Assembly (NCBI GenBank): GCA_022822005.1
Contig: JAJECO010000016.1
Span: 1 to 64,000, forward strand
Origin: Candidatus Poribacteria bacterium
GTDB lineage: Bacteria; Poribacteria; WGA-4E; PCPOR2b
Length of the DNA: 64,000 nt
Reading direction: 5' to 3'
The translations under genes were made by a program, and so were the position numbers. A model generated the notes under the pieces. The model saw only the letters and a program-made list of their open reading frames with translations, was not told where the DNA came from and made no database searches. How positions within the stretch are numbered: position 1 is the first letter of the stretch; every line of letters starts with the position of its first letter. Positions 7,846-16,422 of this stretch are shown here, piece after piece.

Positions 7846-8844
7846 TTAACCGCCGATCATGGACATATTTCGTTTTGGTTTGACAAAGTTGGCTGCGTTG
7901 ATCTGATGACCCGGCTCTTTCTGCTTCACAGCTTCAATAATAAGATCCTCAATCGTTTGGTCAGGAGCACCTGCGCGTAACGGGCTCAGCAGATCGGTTT
8001 CTGTGATAGAGAACAGGCATGTCCGCAATTGACCGTCAGCGGTGAGGCGGATCCGATTGCATTTTTCGCAGAACGGTTCGGTTACTGACGAGATAAATCC
8101 AACGTCCCCTTTACCGTCAGTAAACCGATAAAGTTTCGCGGGATCATGTTTCGCATCGCCGTTCATGTTGACCGGATTCAGGGGATAGACCTCATCAATT
8201 CTGTTTATGATTTCCTTACCGGGAACGAACATATTCCGTCCCCAAATATCATCAGCATCCAAGGGCATGAATTCAATGAAACGGAGTTGGTAAGAGTTGT
8301 CACGGGCAAATTTTGCGAGGTCAACAATCTCATCGTCGGTAAAGCCCTTCATTGCCACGGCATTCACTTTGATTGGATCAAACCCACAGCGTTGCGCTTC
8401 TTCCAATCCCTCTAACACCTTTGAAAGCACCTTACGCCGCGTCATCTGCTCAAATTTCGCTTCATTTAACGTATCAAGGCTTACATTGATTCGACGAAGC
8501 CCTGCATCGTAAAGGTCTTTTGCCTGTTTGATTAAACCGATGCCGTTTGTGGTCAAGCTGATGTCTTTTAACCCTTTTATTTCTCCGAGCCGTTTGATCA
8601 GCTCTGGCACACCCCGGCGGACTAACGGCTCTCCCCCCGTAAGTCGAATCTTATTGATCCCCACATCGACGAAGATACGTGCGAGATGGACAATTTCGTC
8701 AAACGTCATGATTGCATCATCTTCCATGAACTGCATGTCTTCCGGCATACAGTAGATGCAGCGGAAGTTGCACTGATCTGTCACGGAGATGCGCAGGTTC
8801 GTATGTTCTCGATTGAAGGTATCAATGAGTCGTGTGTTCGTCAT
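7846..8844 (-). CDS. moaA: GTP 3',8-cyclase MoaA (molybdenum cofactor)
   Basis: This radical-SAM enzyme carries out the first step of molybdopterin synthesis with MoaC. The SAM cluster motif is C25-NFR-C29-IY-C32. The C-terminal cluster motif is EPFCEKCNRIRLTADGQLRTCLFS, and the chain ends with the conserved Gly-Gly (SMIGG). The ATG at 8844 is given; a GTG at 8859 would add five residues and neither has a clear ribosome site. No other moa genes are in the window, so it is either isolated or the rest lie elsewhere. It may also need the Fe-S machinery next door. Confidence 0.95.
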   Translation of the reverse strand: MTNTRLIDTFNREHTNLRISVTDQCNFRCIYCMPEDMQFMEDDAIMTFDEIVHLARIFVDVGINKIRLTGGEPLVRRGVPELIKRLGEIKGLKDISLTTNGIGLIKQAKDLYDAGLRRINVSLDTLNEAKFEQMTRRKVLSKVLEGLEEAQRCGFDPIKVNAVAMKGFTDDEIVDLAKFARDNSYQLRFIEFMPLDADDIWGRNMFVPGKEIINRIDEVYPLNPVNMNGDAKHDPAKLYRFTDGKGDVGFISSVTEPFCEKCNRIRLTADGQLRTCLFSITETDLLSPLRAGAPDQTIEDLIIEAVKQKEPGHQINAANFVKPKRNMSMIGG

Positions 8845-9213
8845 TTTGTGGGTGGGCACACAGGGTTATTAGTTGGGTTTAAAATCTTCATTCCGGGCGA
8901 TAATAATAACACAAGCAACGCAGTTTTGCAAATGTTTTTATATGTTTTTTATGTAAAATACCGTAAAAAAGTTAAAAGGGCAAGTTTAGGAGTCGGTTAT
9001 TTTATGAACACCTTCGTTCATTTATTGAACATTCGCATGGTCGATATCGCTGCGAAGCCGAATAGACACGGTATGGGAGATTGGCACGGTTCTTGTATAT
9101 TGCCTTCTTGTATATGAGCTAGGCGTTTTGTTTACAAAACGTTCCGGGCTGATTGAGCCAAGGTTGTAGTGCAACATGCTGGGAGTTTTGTCGAGATATG
9201 AATCTCGACCTAC
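8845..9213. other. Gap between moaA and the TolB-like genes
   Basis: AT-rich DNA upstream of moaA (8870-9000) probably holds its promoter, but I cannot place -35/-10 boxes with confidence. A hairpin CGTTTTG-ttta-CAAAACG lies at 9124-9141. A GTCGAGAT/ATCTCGAC palindrome with CTAC is at 9190-9213. No molybdenum-cofactor riboswitch fold was evident. Confidence 0.4.
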
Positions 9214-9261
9214 AATTTACTAACCCCAACATCTTGGGGAGAGATAAAGACGATCAAGTAG
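9214..9261 (+). pseudogene. 3' remnant of a third TolB-like gene
   Basis: Read in frame, 9214-9261 encodes NLLTPTSWGEIKTIK-stop. This matches the ends of the next two genes ([14 protein letters not shown] and [14 protein letters not shown]). The rest of the gene is missing, and the coding tail begins directly after a REP palindrome (9190-9213). This is a truncated tandem paralog. Confidence 0.65.
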
Positions 9262-9278
9262 AAATAGGAGGACATCGG

Positions 9279-10253
9279 ATGCGACGCTACATAATACTCG
9301 TGGCTTGTTTTTGGCTTGCCACAGGTTCCCTTTGGGGCAAAATTGTCTTTCACTCCGATAGAGATGGAAATACCGAAATCTACACGATGAGCTCGGACGG
9401 GACTAACCAGAAACGGCTGACATTCAATGATGTAGGCGGAGCCCATCCTGCTTGGTCTCCCAACGGACGACAGATTGCGTTCCATAGCTATCATGACGAG
9501 ACCGGTGGTATTTATGTGATGGACGTCGATGGTAATAATCAACGGCGACTGACACATTCGTTCTATGATCAGTCGCCCAGTTGGTCTCCTGACGGAAATC
9601 AGATTGCGTTTCAGAGGTATCGGGAGGACGATCAAAGCCATGTTTATAACATTTTCATGATGGAAGCCGATGGCAGCAATGTCAGGCAGGTGACAGACTT
9701 TTGGGGTGCTGGAAGACCGAAGTGGTCTCCCGATGGCGAATGGATACTCTTTAAGGGGTCAGAACTCCATCCCATTCGTCCTGATGGCACGGAGACGGGA
9801 GACGTTTTTGCCATTCGTCCCGATGGCACGGACCTGTGGCAGGTTACTGAAACGAAGCCGGACACATGGCGACTTTTGGGCGGATGGTCGCCCGATGGGA
9901 AACAGATTCTATATAAAGAAGTGGTAAATGATCCAGCAATTGCTCCCACCCCAGTCATTGCCACCCTACACCCGTCAAAACCGCAACGGGTTTTCAAGCG
10001 GGTGCCGGTTAAGATGCCACCGATGCGTTTTTATACGCCTTGCTTTTCTGCTGATGGCAAGTCTATCCTTTTTAGTGGTAAACGGGATGGTAGGCGGAAT
10101 ATTTACCGCTTCGGATTGGTCGATAAACAACTGATACAGTTGACTGACAGTCCGGGCGATGACGCTGCGCCGCAGGAATGGGATCCGCGTCTGCCTGTTT
10201 CGCCACGGGAACTGACCCTAACACGTTGGGGAGAAATTAAGGCAACTCAATAG
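9279..10253 (+). CDS. Secreted TolB-like (WD40-like PD40) beta-propeller
   Basis: A 324-residue protein starting at the ATG at 9279 behind a perfect AGGAGG (9267-9272). It has a signal peptide ([20 protein letters not shown]), then about six PD40 blades typified by [30 protein letters not shown] and [11 protein letters not shown]. Such propellers are structural or binding modules; no enzyme motif is seen. It ends WGEIKATQ, a tail shared with three other propellers in this window. A short internal repeat (IRPDGTE/IRPDGTD) suggests slippage. The next gene, a close paralog, starts 7 bp after the stop, so the pair is an operon formed by tandem duplication. Confidence 0.85.
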   Translation: MRRYIILVACFWLATGSLWGKIVFHSDRDGNTEIYTMSSDGTNQKRLTFNDVGGAHPAWSPNGRQIAFHSYHDETGGIYVMDVDGNNQRRLTHSFYDQSPSWSPDGNQIAFQRYREDDQSHVYNIFMMEADGSNVRQVTDFWGAGRPKWSPDGEWILFKGSELHPIRPDGTETGDVFAIRPDGTDLWQVTETKPDTWRLLGGWSPDGKQILYKEVVNDPAIAPTPVIATLHPSKPQRVFKRVPVKMPPMRFYTPCFSADGKSILFSGKRDGRRNIYRFGLVDKQLIQLTDSPGDDAAPQEWDPRLPVSPRELTLTRWGEIKATQ

Positions 10254-10260
10254 AGGTGTT

Positions 10261-11211
10261 ATGATGCGTATCACAATACTCGTGGCTTGCCTTTGGCTGG
10301 TCACAAGTCCCCTTTTTGGCAAAATTGTATTTCATTCCACGCGGGATGGGAACAACGAAATCTATAAGATGAAATCAGATGGCAGTAATCAGACGCGGCT
10401 GACATTCAATGAGGTCAGCGATGCCTATCCTGTTTGGTCTCCTGATGGACGACAGATTGCGTTCCAGAGCGATCGGGACGGCAATGATGAGATTTATGTG
10501 ATGGACGCCGATGGCAATAATCAACGCAATCTGACCAATCATCCTGCGTCTGATTCCTTTGCTGACTGGTCGCCCGATGGCTCACGGATTATCTTTTACA
10601 GCGGGCGCGAGGTTGACGGGAGGATTCGTCCAAACAGGCTCTTCGTGATGGATAGCGATGGCACCGATGTGAAACCGCTTAAACAGGAGAGGGGTGCCCT
10701 TAGACCCAAGTGGTCGCCCGACGGGACAAAAATCGCTTTTGGCGGTATTTATATTGTCAACGCCGAGGGCAGAGCCGCGCGGCGGATGCCAAAACGCCCA
10801 AACGTGGATAAGGTGATGTGTCTCGAAGGGTGGTCGCCGGACGGGACGCAGATTCTGTATTCGGAAAGGGATCATGTGTCGGACAAGGACACGCTCGTTA
10901 TCGCCACGCTACCGACTAATGGACTGACATCGGGTTACAAATGGAGGCGGGTGGCAGTGCCAAGTAAGCTAGAGATGGTTTATCATTCGGCTGCGTTTTC
11001 TGCTGATGGCAAGGCTATCCTCTTTGCTGGCAGGCAGGCTGGTGCCGATAACTGGAATATTTACCGGTTCCGACTGGTTGATAGGAAGTTGACACAGTTG
11101 ACTGATAGCCCGGGCAATGATCTTGCCCCACAAGAATCGAATCCGCACCTATCGGTCTCGCCACAGGGACTGATCCCAAGGCATTGGGGAGAGATAAAGG
11201 TAACAAAGTAG
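10261..11211 (+). CDS. Secreted TolB-like beta-propeller (tandem paralog)
   Basis: This 316-residue protein is closely related to the gene 7 bp upstream. The signal peptide is [20 protein letters not shown], followed by PD40 blades: [77 protein letters not shown]. It ends [12 protein letters not shown], the same tail motif. GAGG precedes the double ATG. Predicted periplasmic or extracellular; the ligand is unknown. It lacks the N-terminal domain of true TolB, and no tol-pal genes are near, so it is not TolB itself. Confidence 0.85.
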   Translation: MMRITILVACLWLVTSPLFGKIVFHSTRDGNNEIYKMKSDGSNQTRLTFNEVSDAYPVWSPDGRQIAFQSDRDGNDEIYVMDADGNNQRNLTNHPASDSFADWSPDGSRIIFYSGREVDGRIRPNRLFVMDSDGTDVKPLKQERGALRPKWSPDGTKIAFGGIYIVNAEGRAARRMPKRPNVDKVMCLEGWSPDGTQILYSERDHVSDKDTLVIATLPTNGLTSGYKWRRVAVPSKLEMVYHSAAFSADGKAILFAGRQAGADNWNIYRFRLVDRKLTQLTDSPGNDLAPQESNPHLSVSPQGLIPRHWGEIKVTK

Positions 11212-11244
11212 GACAGCCGCTGAACGATCAAGACAAATAAACAT

Positions 11245-11282
11245 GAAACGTGATAAACCAAGCCTCTCACGCATCACGTTTC
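11245..11282. repeat. GAAACGTGAT inverted repeat
   Basis: GAAACGTGAT (11245-11254) and ATCACGTTTC (11273-11282) form an 18-nt-loop hairpin 34 bp after the propeller stop. The aaacgtga motif recurs at 15, 49161, 52327 and 63637. There is no T-run, so a terminator role is uncertain. Confidence 0.45.
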
Positions 11283-11341
11283 GCACCTCATTCATAGAAT
11301 CCTGACAAAATTGAGGTTAAAGCGTGTAACTCCTATCAGTA

Positions 11342-11446
11342 TAGGACTTACGCAAATTGAACAGATGAAAGGTCGTTATTAGGTTGCATTTACCCCCCTA
11401 AATCCCCCTTGTCAGGGGGACTTTAAGAGGAAATGCGTAAGTCCTA
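11342..11446. repeat. MITE-like element (TAGGACTTACGCA family), copy 2
   Basis: A complete 105-bp element with perfect 13-bp ends TAGGACTTACGCA (11342-11354) and TGCGTAAGTCCTA (11434-11446). Both sides carry CAGTA, a 5-bp target duplication. The interior holds the CCCTTGTCAGGGGGACTT core. It has no coding capacity. Confidence 0.85.
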
Positions 11447-11457
11447 CAGTATTAAGT

Positions 11458-12012
11458 TTAACCTCCGATGTCCTTAATCATTTCAATGAGATCCGAATAA
11501 ACGAGGTTGCCATCGTCATCTTTCATGCTGTACCATTCGGGCACGCGTCCTACCTCTCGGTATCCGATTTTCTGATACAGGCTGATGGCAGCCTCGTTCC
11601 GATGCCAGACATGCAGGTAGATTCGTCGCAAGCCGAATTTTCGGCCTTCCTCCTCCAACAGCAGCATCATTTCCTTTCCGAGCCCGCGTCTGCGACACCT
11701 ACCGATAATTTTTATCCCCAGCGTTCCCATCCGATGTGCGGTGTCGAGCTGTAGGCTTCCTTCGCCAACGATCTCCCCATCTATTTCTATTAGAAGGTGG
11801 GAGCGTTTTCCGGTTTCCAGATCGACGAGGATCCCGCTTAATCTTTCGCAGCCTTTGGCGAAACTGGTCTCTGCGTGGTATGCCATGACCTTCTCTTGGT
11901 GTAGGATATTGCACATATCGACGTAGGCGGGAACATCACCCCATCGGGGGTAGCGGAAGACAACGGTTTCGCTGTTGTTTTGGATTGTTCTGATGATTTG
12001 GCCTTCTTTCAT
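11458..12012 (-). CDS. GNAT-family N-acetyltransferase
   Basis: A 184-residue GNAT fold. The acetyl-CoA pyrophosphate loop is RCRRRGLGKEMM (R/Q-x-x-G-x-G/A type), followed by LRRIYLHVWHRNEAAISLYQKIGYREVGRVPEW, the classic motif B region of RimJ/RimL- and PhnO-like enzymes. It probably acetylates a protein N-terminus, an amine or a small molecule; the substrate cannot be told. It stands alone on the minus strand, with a MITE-like element 11 bp after its stop codon. The start at 12012 has a modest GGAG upstream. Confidence 0.85.
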   Translation of the reverse strand: MKEGQIIRTIQNNSETVVFRYPRWGDVPAYVDMCNILHQEKVMAYHAETSFAKGCERLSGILVDLETGKRSHLLIEIDGEIVGEGSLQLDTAHRMGTLGIKIIGRCRRRGLGKEMMLLLEEEGRKFGLRRIYLHVWHRNEAAISLYQKIGYREVGRVPEWYSMKDDDGNLVYSDLIEMIKDIGG

Positions 12013-12469
12013 GGGGACGGCTCCGTCAGATTTTGGTCATACGAACGAAATGAAGCGTGAAGAAGATTAGGCGTTCTATTCGAGTTTAGGAAGCATATTA
12101 ACTTGATGTAAGCCTATGGCAGGGCAACCACAAGGGTTGCCCCTACAATGTGTAGGTGGCGTTGGGATATTTGATTATCAAAAAAACAACCAAATCGATT
12201 AGGATGGCACAGTTGCACATGTCGCCCCGCTGGGGCTTGGGGGTTGGGACATACCGCGCCGCTATAAACATGCCGCCCCTCCGGGGCTAAAAACGCATTA
12301 TTCCATTTCCTCGTGTTTTCGCGTCTCTTTAGTGTGGAGGGTAACCACAAGGGTTACTACAGGTCTGCCCTATGCCCGTTGTGTGTTGGAATGGGCGGAA
12401 ACACCCACCGCGCAATCCAACTGAAGCGAGAAACGGTAGAAGATTACGGCATACGGAGTATGCCTACTA
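12013..12469. repeat. Repeat-filled gap: REPs and a paired hairpin
   Basis: No gene seen. It holds GGGCAACC-acaag-GGTTGCCC-CTAC (12122-12146), a paired-hairpin repeat with GCCCC stems (12216-12290), a shorter GTAACC-type palindrome with CTAC (12340-12360) and GGCATAC-ggaG-TATGCC-CTACTAC (12448-12470). The last provides the TAG stop of the minus-strand Gfo/Idh gene that ends at 12470. Confidence 0.65.
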
Positions 12470-13516
12470 CTATCCCACATCACCGAAGTTTTCGATGCTG
12501 GGAGGTAGGTTGCCGTCGGGCAGGTAGAATTCTTCTTTGATGTTCACAGGCACCGGCTGATGTGTCCGCATCGATTCAATCGCTTTTTCAAAGATGAGCG
12601 TCGGTATGCAGGCTTCCCACGCGTCCATCGGGCATGGACCGCCTTCAAGGCAGAGTTTGGCGAACATGCTCATCTCCTCGTCGAAGCCGTTATGGTATTC
12701 GTTATGCTCGATGCCGGGCTCGTCAGTTCCTTGGAATGTGAGGTTGCCAAATCGAACTGTTGCGGCACTTACGGATCCAGCCAAGACCTCGGCATAGTGT
12801 TTGGGGAGCGCGCCGCCGCTGCCGACCGTACTGAAGACGGAGGTCCCGATCCCGCCGTTGGCGAATCGGATGATGATTGTGCTGGTGTTTGTGGGTTGGC
12901 CGTCGTAACCCATGGCAAGAATTTCTACCGGTTGGGAACGCATAACGTGCCAGATCCAGTGGAGATTGTAGCCGGAGTTATCGAGGATACCGTCGCGGCC
13001 GTAGGGACCTTCGGGGTCGTTCGGTTTGTCGTAGGAGACGCGGCAGGTGAAGAGGGTGTAGTATGGCTGGGGGATAACTTCGCGCAGCCGTTTGGTTACT
13101 GGCGAATGTTTGAACCACCAACCGCTCATCAATTGTACGCCTGACTCATGGACAGCTTTCTGTACCTGTCGTGCTTCGTCGAGTGTCATCGCCAGCGGTT
13201 TCTCGGCAAAGATGTGTTTACCTGCTGCACAGGCTTTGATGGCGATGTCCGCATGGGTGTCGTGGGTTGAGCAGATGAGCAGGGCATCTATGTCGGGATC
13301 GGAAAGAATACGGTCGAGATCGGTTGTGTAGTAGTCCGCATTTCCTTCTTCAGCGCGTACCCGTGCCCCGACCCGTCGTCCGCTTCTGCTTACCCCTTCC
13401 TCAATAACATCCATCGTAGCAACGAGATGGATTTCCGGTGTTTTCAGGATGTTCGGTATATGGGCGCCGCTGATTCCACCGCAGCCGATAATTGCAACGT
13501 TCAGTTGTTTCGCCAT
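12470..13516 (-). CDS. Gfo/Idh/MocA-family oxidoreductase
   Basis: A 348-residue NAD(P)-dependent sugar or polyol dehydrogenase-like protein. The Rossmann start is VAIIGCGGISGAH and the EKPLAMTLDEA motif carries the family catalytic Lys; a C-terminal alpha/beta domain holds substrate. AAGGAG precedes the ATG at 13516. It is the downstream member of a minus-strand cluster with a TIM-barrel isomerase (10 bp upstream) and an amidohydrolase, which suggests oxidation of a sugar or inositol-like compound. Its TAG stop lies at the edge of a REP palindrome. The substrate is unknown. Confidence 0.88.
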   Translation of the reverse strand: MAKQLNVAIIGCGGISGAHIPNILKTPEIHLVATMDVIEEGVSRSGRRVGARVRAEEGNADYYTTDLDRILSDPDIDALLICSTHDTHADIAIKACAAGKHIFAEKPLAMTLDEARQVQKAVHESGVQLMSGWWFKHSPVTKRLREVIPQPYYTLFTCRVSYDKPNDPEGPYGRDGILDNSGYNLHWIWHVMRSQPVEILAMGYDGQPTNTSTIIIRFANGGIGTSVFSTVGSGGALPKHYAEVLAGSVSAATVRFGNLTFQGTDEPGIEHNEYHNGFDEEMSMFAKLCLEGGPCPMDAWEACIPTLIFEKAIESMRTHQPVPVNIKEEFYLPDGNLPPSIENFGDVG

Positions 13517-13526
13517 GGTACACTCC

Positions 13527-14456
13527 TTATCCGCCCGCCTCCACCTGTTCGATCATTGGTCTGATCTTGGCAAAGTTGATCCGCATCGCGTCCGCGCCGG
13601 AACCGCTCGGTGGCTGAAAATGGGTGGCGACAGCGAAAACCGCATCGCAGCGGTGGTCACGTAGGTTTCGCAGCACGGTCGGGTAGTCAACATCGCCTTC
13701 ACCGAGTGGGCAGTACTCGAAATTGAGTTTCAGTCCGTCAAGGACTTCCAGATCCTTTACGTGGAGCGAATGGAGGTAGGGACGCACGTTAATGAAGCCC
13801 GCGGTCGCTGAATCGGATTCACCGGCGGTATGGTTATCGGACGGGTGCCACATAATTTTGAGTCGGTTGGAGCCGACTCGTTCAATCAGTTCTCGGCAGT
13901 GGCCGGTAGTGTTGGTATAGTGCCAAGGGAGGTTACCGAGCACAACGTCAATATCGTGCTGTTCCGCCTGCGCTGCCACGAGTGAGAAGGCTTTGACCAA
14001 CTTCTCCATGTCAACGTCGGCGATGACGCCGCCCCGCGTTAGCCAGCGCATGGGCCAGGTCGGTTTTTGGGCGGAGTATTCGCCGGGCCATGCGAAGGTA
14101 TATGATAGCACTGAACCCACGCCGATCCGGTTGGCGATACCCATTGTCTGGATTAGGTGGTCAAAATCAGCCTGAAATTCTGGGTGGTCTTGCATTGTTT
14201 CCAGTTCCAGATCTTCAAGGTGCAGTTTGCTGAAGGAGCCCGCAGCACCGATCATAAATAGCTCGACCCCGCGCCGGGCTGCCTGTTCACCCATCTCATC
14301 GACAGCGGCATCGGTTATTTCACCATCAATTGCCCAATCGAGGAAGCCGAACCAGCCATACTTTGCGCCGAGTTCTTCGGCGAGGGCGAGCGCCTCGACG
14401 TAAGGCAAGCCTGTCATCTGAAGGTCCATTCCAACTTTGAAGCGATAGTCTGTCAT
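13527..14456 (-). CDS. Xylose-isomerase-like TIM barrel (sugar epimerase/isomerase)
   Basis: A 309-residue AP-endonuclease-2/xylose isomerase-like barrel. Seen: KVGMDLQMTGLPYVEALALAEELGAKYGWFGF at the N-terminus, VLGNLPWHYTN, KIMWHPSDNH and LHVKDLE, strands that carry the metal-binding Glu/Asp/His of the family. CAGGAG lies before the ATG. The gene is 10 bp upstream of the Gfo/Idh gene, an arrangement typical of sugar or inositol catabolism cassettes. Isomerase or epimerase activity is inferred from the family; dehydratase activity (IolE-like) is an alternative. Confidence 0.82.
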   Translation of the reverse strand: MTDYRFKVGMDLQMTGLPYVEALALAEELGAKYGWFGFLDWAIDGEITDAAVDEMGEQAARRGVELFMIGAAGSFSKLHLEDLELETMQDHPEFQADFDHLIQTMGIANRIGVGSVLSYTFAWPGEYSAQKPTWPMRWLTRGGVIADVDMEKLVKAFSLVAAQAEQHDIDVVLGNLPWHYTNTTGHCRELIERVGSNRLKIMWHPSDNHTAGESDSATAGFINVRPYLHSLHVKDLEVLDGLKLNFEYCPLGEGDVDYPTVLRNLRDHRCDAVFAVATHFQPPSGSGADAMRINFAKIRPMIEQVEAGG

Positions 14457-14748
14457 CGGTTATTGTCTCCTGTAGAAACCGCCTGTTCATTGGTCCATTA
14501 GTTCATCAGTTCATTGGCATAGTTGAGTTTGAAAGGCCAGCTTGGGGGGTTCATAGAAAAGGGGAGTCAAAATGTGCTGACTGAAGACAGGATAACCGAT
14601 TTTGGGTTATTGGGCAAGGGTTTTCGTTTGGATTGATAGGGTCATTTAATTCTCCCGTACTTCGATCTCCCGGTCAAGGCTACGGCGGGGCAAGATGCCC
14701 CGCCTACGGAGATGGGTGCAGGTTACGGCATACGGAGTATGCCTACTA
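14457..14748. repeat. Gap with two REP palindromes
   Basis: GTTCATTA-like short repeats occur at 14487-14516. Near the amidohydrolase stop are GCGGGGC-aaga-TGCCCCGC-CTAC (14685-14706) and GGCATAC-ggaG-TATGCC-CTAC (14728-14746). The CTACTA tail of the latter supplies the TAG stop of the minus-strand gene ending at 14749. Confidence 0.65.
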
Positions 14749-15582
14749 CTATACCGGGAAGAAGAAATCTTCTGCGGTTTTTCGGAGGATCTGGTCTTTA
14801 TCTGCGTCGGAGAGGAAATTGAGTCTGTCCCGGATTAGGGCGATGCTGTCCTCATAGGTGTGGTCGGCGACTTGGAAGGGACAATCGCTCGCCCACATCA
14901 GTCGGTTAGCTCCAAACGCGTCATAGACGCGGCGAATGAGCGGTGCAAGGTCATCGTAGGGAGGCGCTTTTTCACCGAGCGCGTAGAATGCGGAAACCTT
15001 TACCATTACCTTTGGGTGCTTCGCCATGGCACAGAGTTGGTCGATATGTTCATCACACACGGGTTGGTCGGCACCGATCCGAGAGAGATGGTCTATGATG
15101 ACGGGGGTTTCGGGGAATCGGTCACAGTGTCTACTAAGAGCGGGCAGGGCGTTTGGATTTATCAGTGGGCAGATGGCGAGGTTGTGTGCCGCGCCGGCGG
15201 CAAACATGCGTTCAAATCCGGGTCCATCTAACCAGTTTCCGATGGGGGCATCTTTCGGATAGATACGGAACCCACGGACCCCTTGATCGGCAAGCTGGAG
15301 CATCGTTTCGTCCGGTCTTTCTGCCTCCCAATCAACGATGGCGATGCCTGAAAAAACGCCCGGATACGCTTCCATTACATCGAGCATGTAGGTGTTATCG
15401 AATTGGTAGTAACTCATCTGGATCAGGACGATGCGATTAACGCCTGACGGTTCGGCGTGGGCAAGGAGTTCGTCGGGGTAGAAGGTTTTTGGGTTCATAT
15501 CGCTCTCCTGATGCGGAGGGCTGAGCGGGTAGCGATCGAATTCGTTTGTCCAGACGTGCACGTGTGCGTCGATGTATGTCAT
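14749..15582 (-). CDS. Amidohydrolase-family metal-dependent hydrolase
   Basis: A 277-residue amidohydrolase_2 (TIM-barrel) protein. It begins TYIDAHVHVWTNE, the conserved HxH metal motif, contains PVIIDHLSRIG, and ends with LMWASDCPFQ, the metal-binding Asp motif. The family includes lactonases, decarboxylases and hydratases. As first gene of a cluster with a sugar isomerase-like and a Gfo/Idh enzyme, a sugar-lactone hydrolase is the most natural guess. GGGAG precedes the ATG. The last residues (FFFPV-stop) run up to a REP palindrome that provides the stop. Confidence 0.87.
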   Translation of the reverse strand: MTYIDAHVHVWTNEFDRYPLSPPHQESDMNPKTFYPDELLAHAEPSGVNRIVLIQMSYYQFDNTYMLDVMEAYPGVFSGIAIVDWEAERPDETMLQLADQGVRGFRIYPKDAPIGNWLDGPGFERMFAAGAAHNLAICPLINPNALPALSRHCDRFPETPVIIDHLSRIGADQPVCDEHIDQLCAMAKHPKVMVKVSAFYALGEKAPPYDDLAPLIRRVYDAFGANRLMWASDCPFQVADHTYEDSIALIRDRLNFLSDADKDQILRKTAEDFFFPV

Positions 15583-15628
15583 ATCTCTCTCCCTTCGTGG
15601 GAACGATAGAGTTTATTAGTTTATTGAT

Positions 15629-15702
15629 ATACACATTGCGCTCCTCTGGAGCGCGGGTATCAGCCCATCGTCTTCTATAGACATATCGCTCCTCTGGAGC
15701 GA
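15629..15702. repeat. Paired-hairpin repeat, CGCTCC version
   Basis: GCGCTCC-tct-GGAGCGC and CGCTCC-tct-GGAGCG hairpins introduced by tacacatt and ctatagacatat. It lies just upstream of the amidohydrolase gene. Confidence 0.75.
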
Positions 15703-15716
15703 AAGACTTGCTTGAT

Positions 15717-15803
15717 GGGCGAGGAGCCTTCGCCCCTACGAGAAAATCGATAGCTATTCAATAGATAGTAAGTGGGGTTATAGGATGAAAGGATAACCGA
15801 TTG
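15717..15803. repeat. REP palindrome with conserved flank, copy 1
   Basis: GGGCGAggagcctTCGCCC-CTAC (15717-15739) continues into a 65-bp flank (gagaaaatcgatag...ggataaccgat). That flank is nearly repeated at 16126-16191 after another GGGCGAGG palindrome, so the unit is longer than the hairpin alone. Confidence 0.6.
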
Positions 15804-15922
15804 GGCGGGTCTGGACAAGGGATTTCCGACATTGGTTCGCTAATTCATTGTTGTACACATAATGCATACAACATAACGGAAACGGAATCTAATCGGCGGA
15901 TATTGATCTCAGATAATACTAC

Positions 15923-15998
15923 ACACATGTCGCCCCTCTGGGGCTTGAGGATTTGGACATACCGCCCGGCTATAAACATATCGCCCCTCTGGGGCTAA
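15923..15998. repeat. Paired-hairpin repeat, GCCCC version
   Basis: Two GCCCC-tct-GGGGC hairpins, led by cacacatgtc and ctataaacatatc. Same layout as the CGCTCC version but with C-G replacing T-A pairs in the stem. Confidence 0.75.
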
Positions 15999-16050
15999 AG
16001 ACGCGTTATTCCATTTTCAAGTTTTTCCGCGACTTTTTAGTGCGTATGAA

Positions 16051-16191
16051 GGGCAACCACAAGGGTTGCCCCTACAGGTTAGCGGTCATAATCCATTGGG
16101 TTAAGGGCGAGGGGACCTCGCCCCTACGAGAAAACCGATAGATATCCAATAGATAGTAAGTGGGGTTATAGGACGAAAGGATAACCGATAT
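16051..16191. repeat. REP palindromes and flank, copy 2
   Basis: GGGCAACC-acaag-GGTTGCCC-CTAC (16051-16075) and GGGCGAGG-gga-CCTCGCCC-CTAC (16105-16126). The latter is followed by the 65-bp flank shared with 15739-15803. Confidence 0.6.
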
Positions 16192-16274
16192 CGGGGTTGT
16201 GGACAAGAGATTCTCGATTCAGAATTTATAGGGTTCACGTACATATGGGTTTCCATATGGATAGATTTTGGACA

Positions 16275-16303
16275 CAAAAAAGCCCGACGATTCAACGCCG
16301 GGC
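16275..16303 (-). terminator. Rho-independent terminator
   Basis: On the minus strand GCCCGGCG-ttgaat-CGTCGGGC is followed by TTTTTT, about 120 bp after the stop of the lipoprotein gene (16423). There is one mismatch in the stem. It is the likely 3' end of that transcript. Confidence 0.75.
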
Positions 16304-16422
16304 ATAGAAGTGCAATACAAGCTCAAATCACGCTATAGAGTTTGTTGACAGCCAAGATCTTGCTTGCCTAGAAATACCTAACATTGGACAAAAGGCAGAT
16401 GAAGGCATCCCCGATTTCATCA

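Noticed and set aside
8845-9000. Molybdenum-cofactor riboswitch upstream of moaA
   Set aside because: I cannot find its conserved hairpin pattern; the region is only AT-rich.
11342-11446. Rho-independent terminator
   Set aside because: It has a long hairpin-like core but no T-run; the perfect ends and CAGTA duplications show a mobile element.
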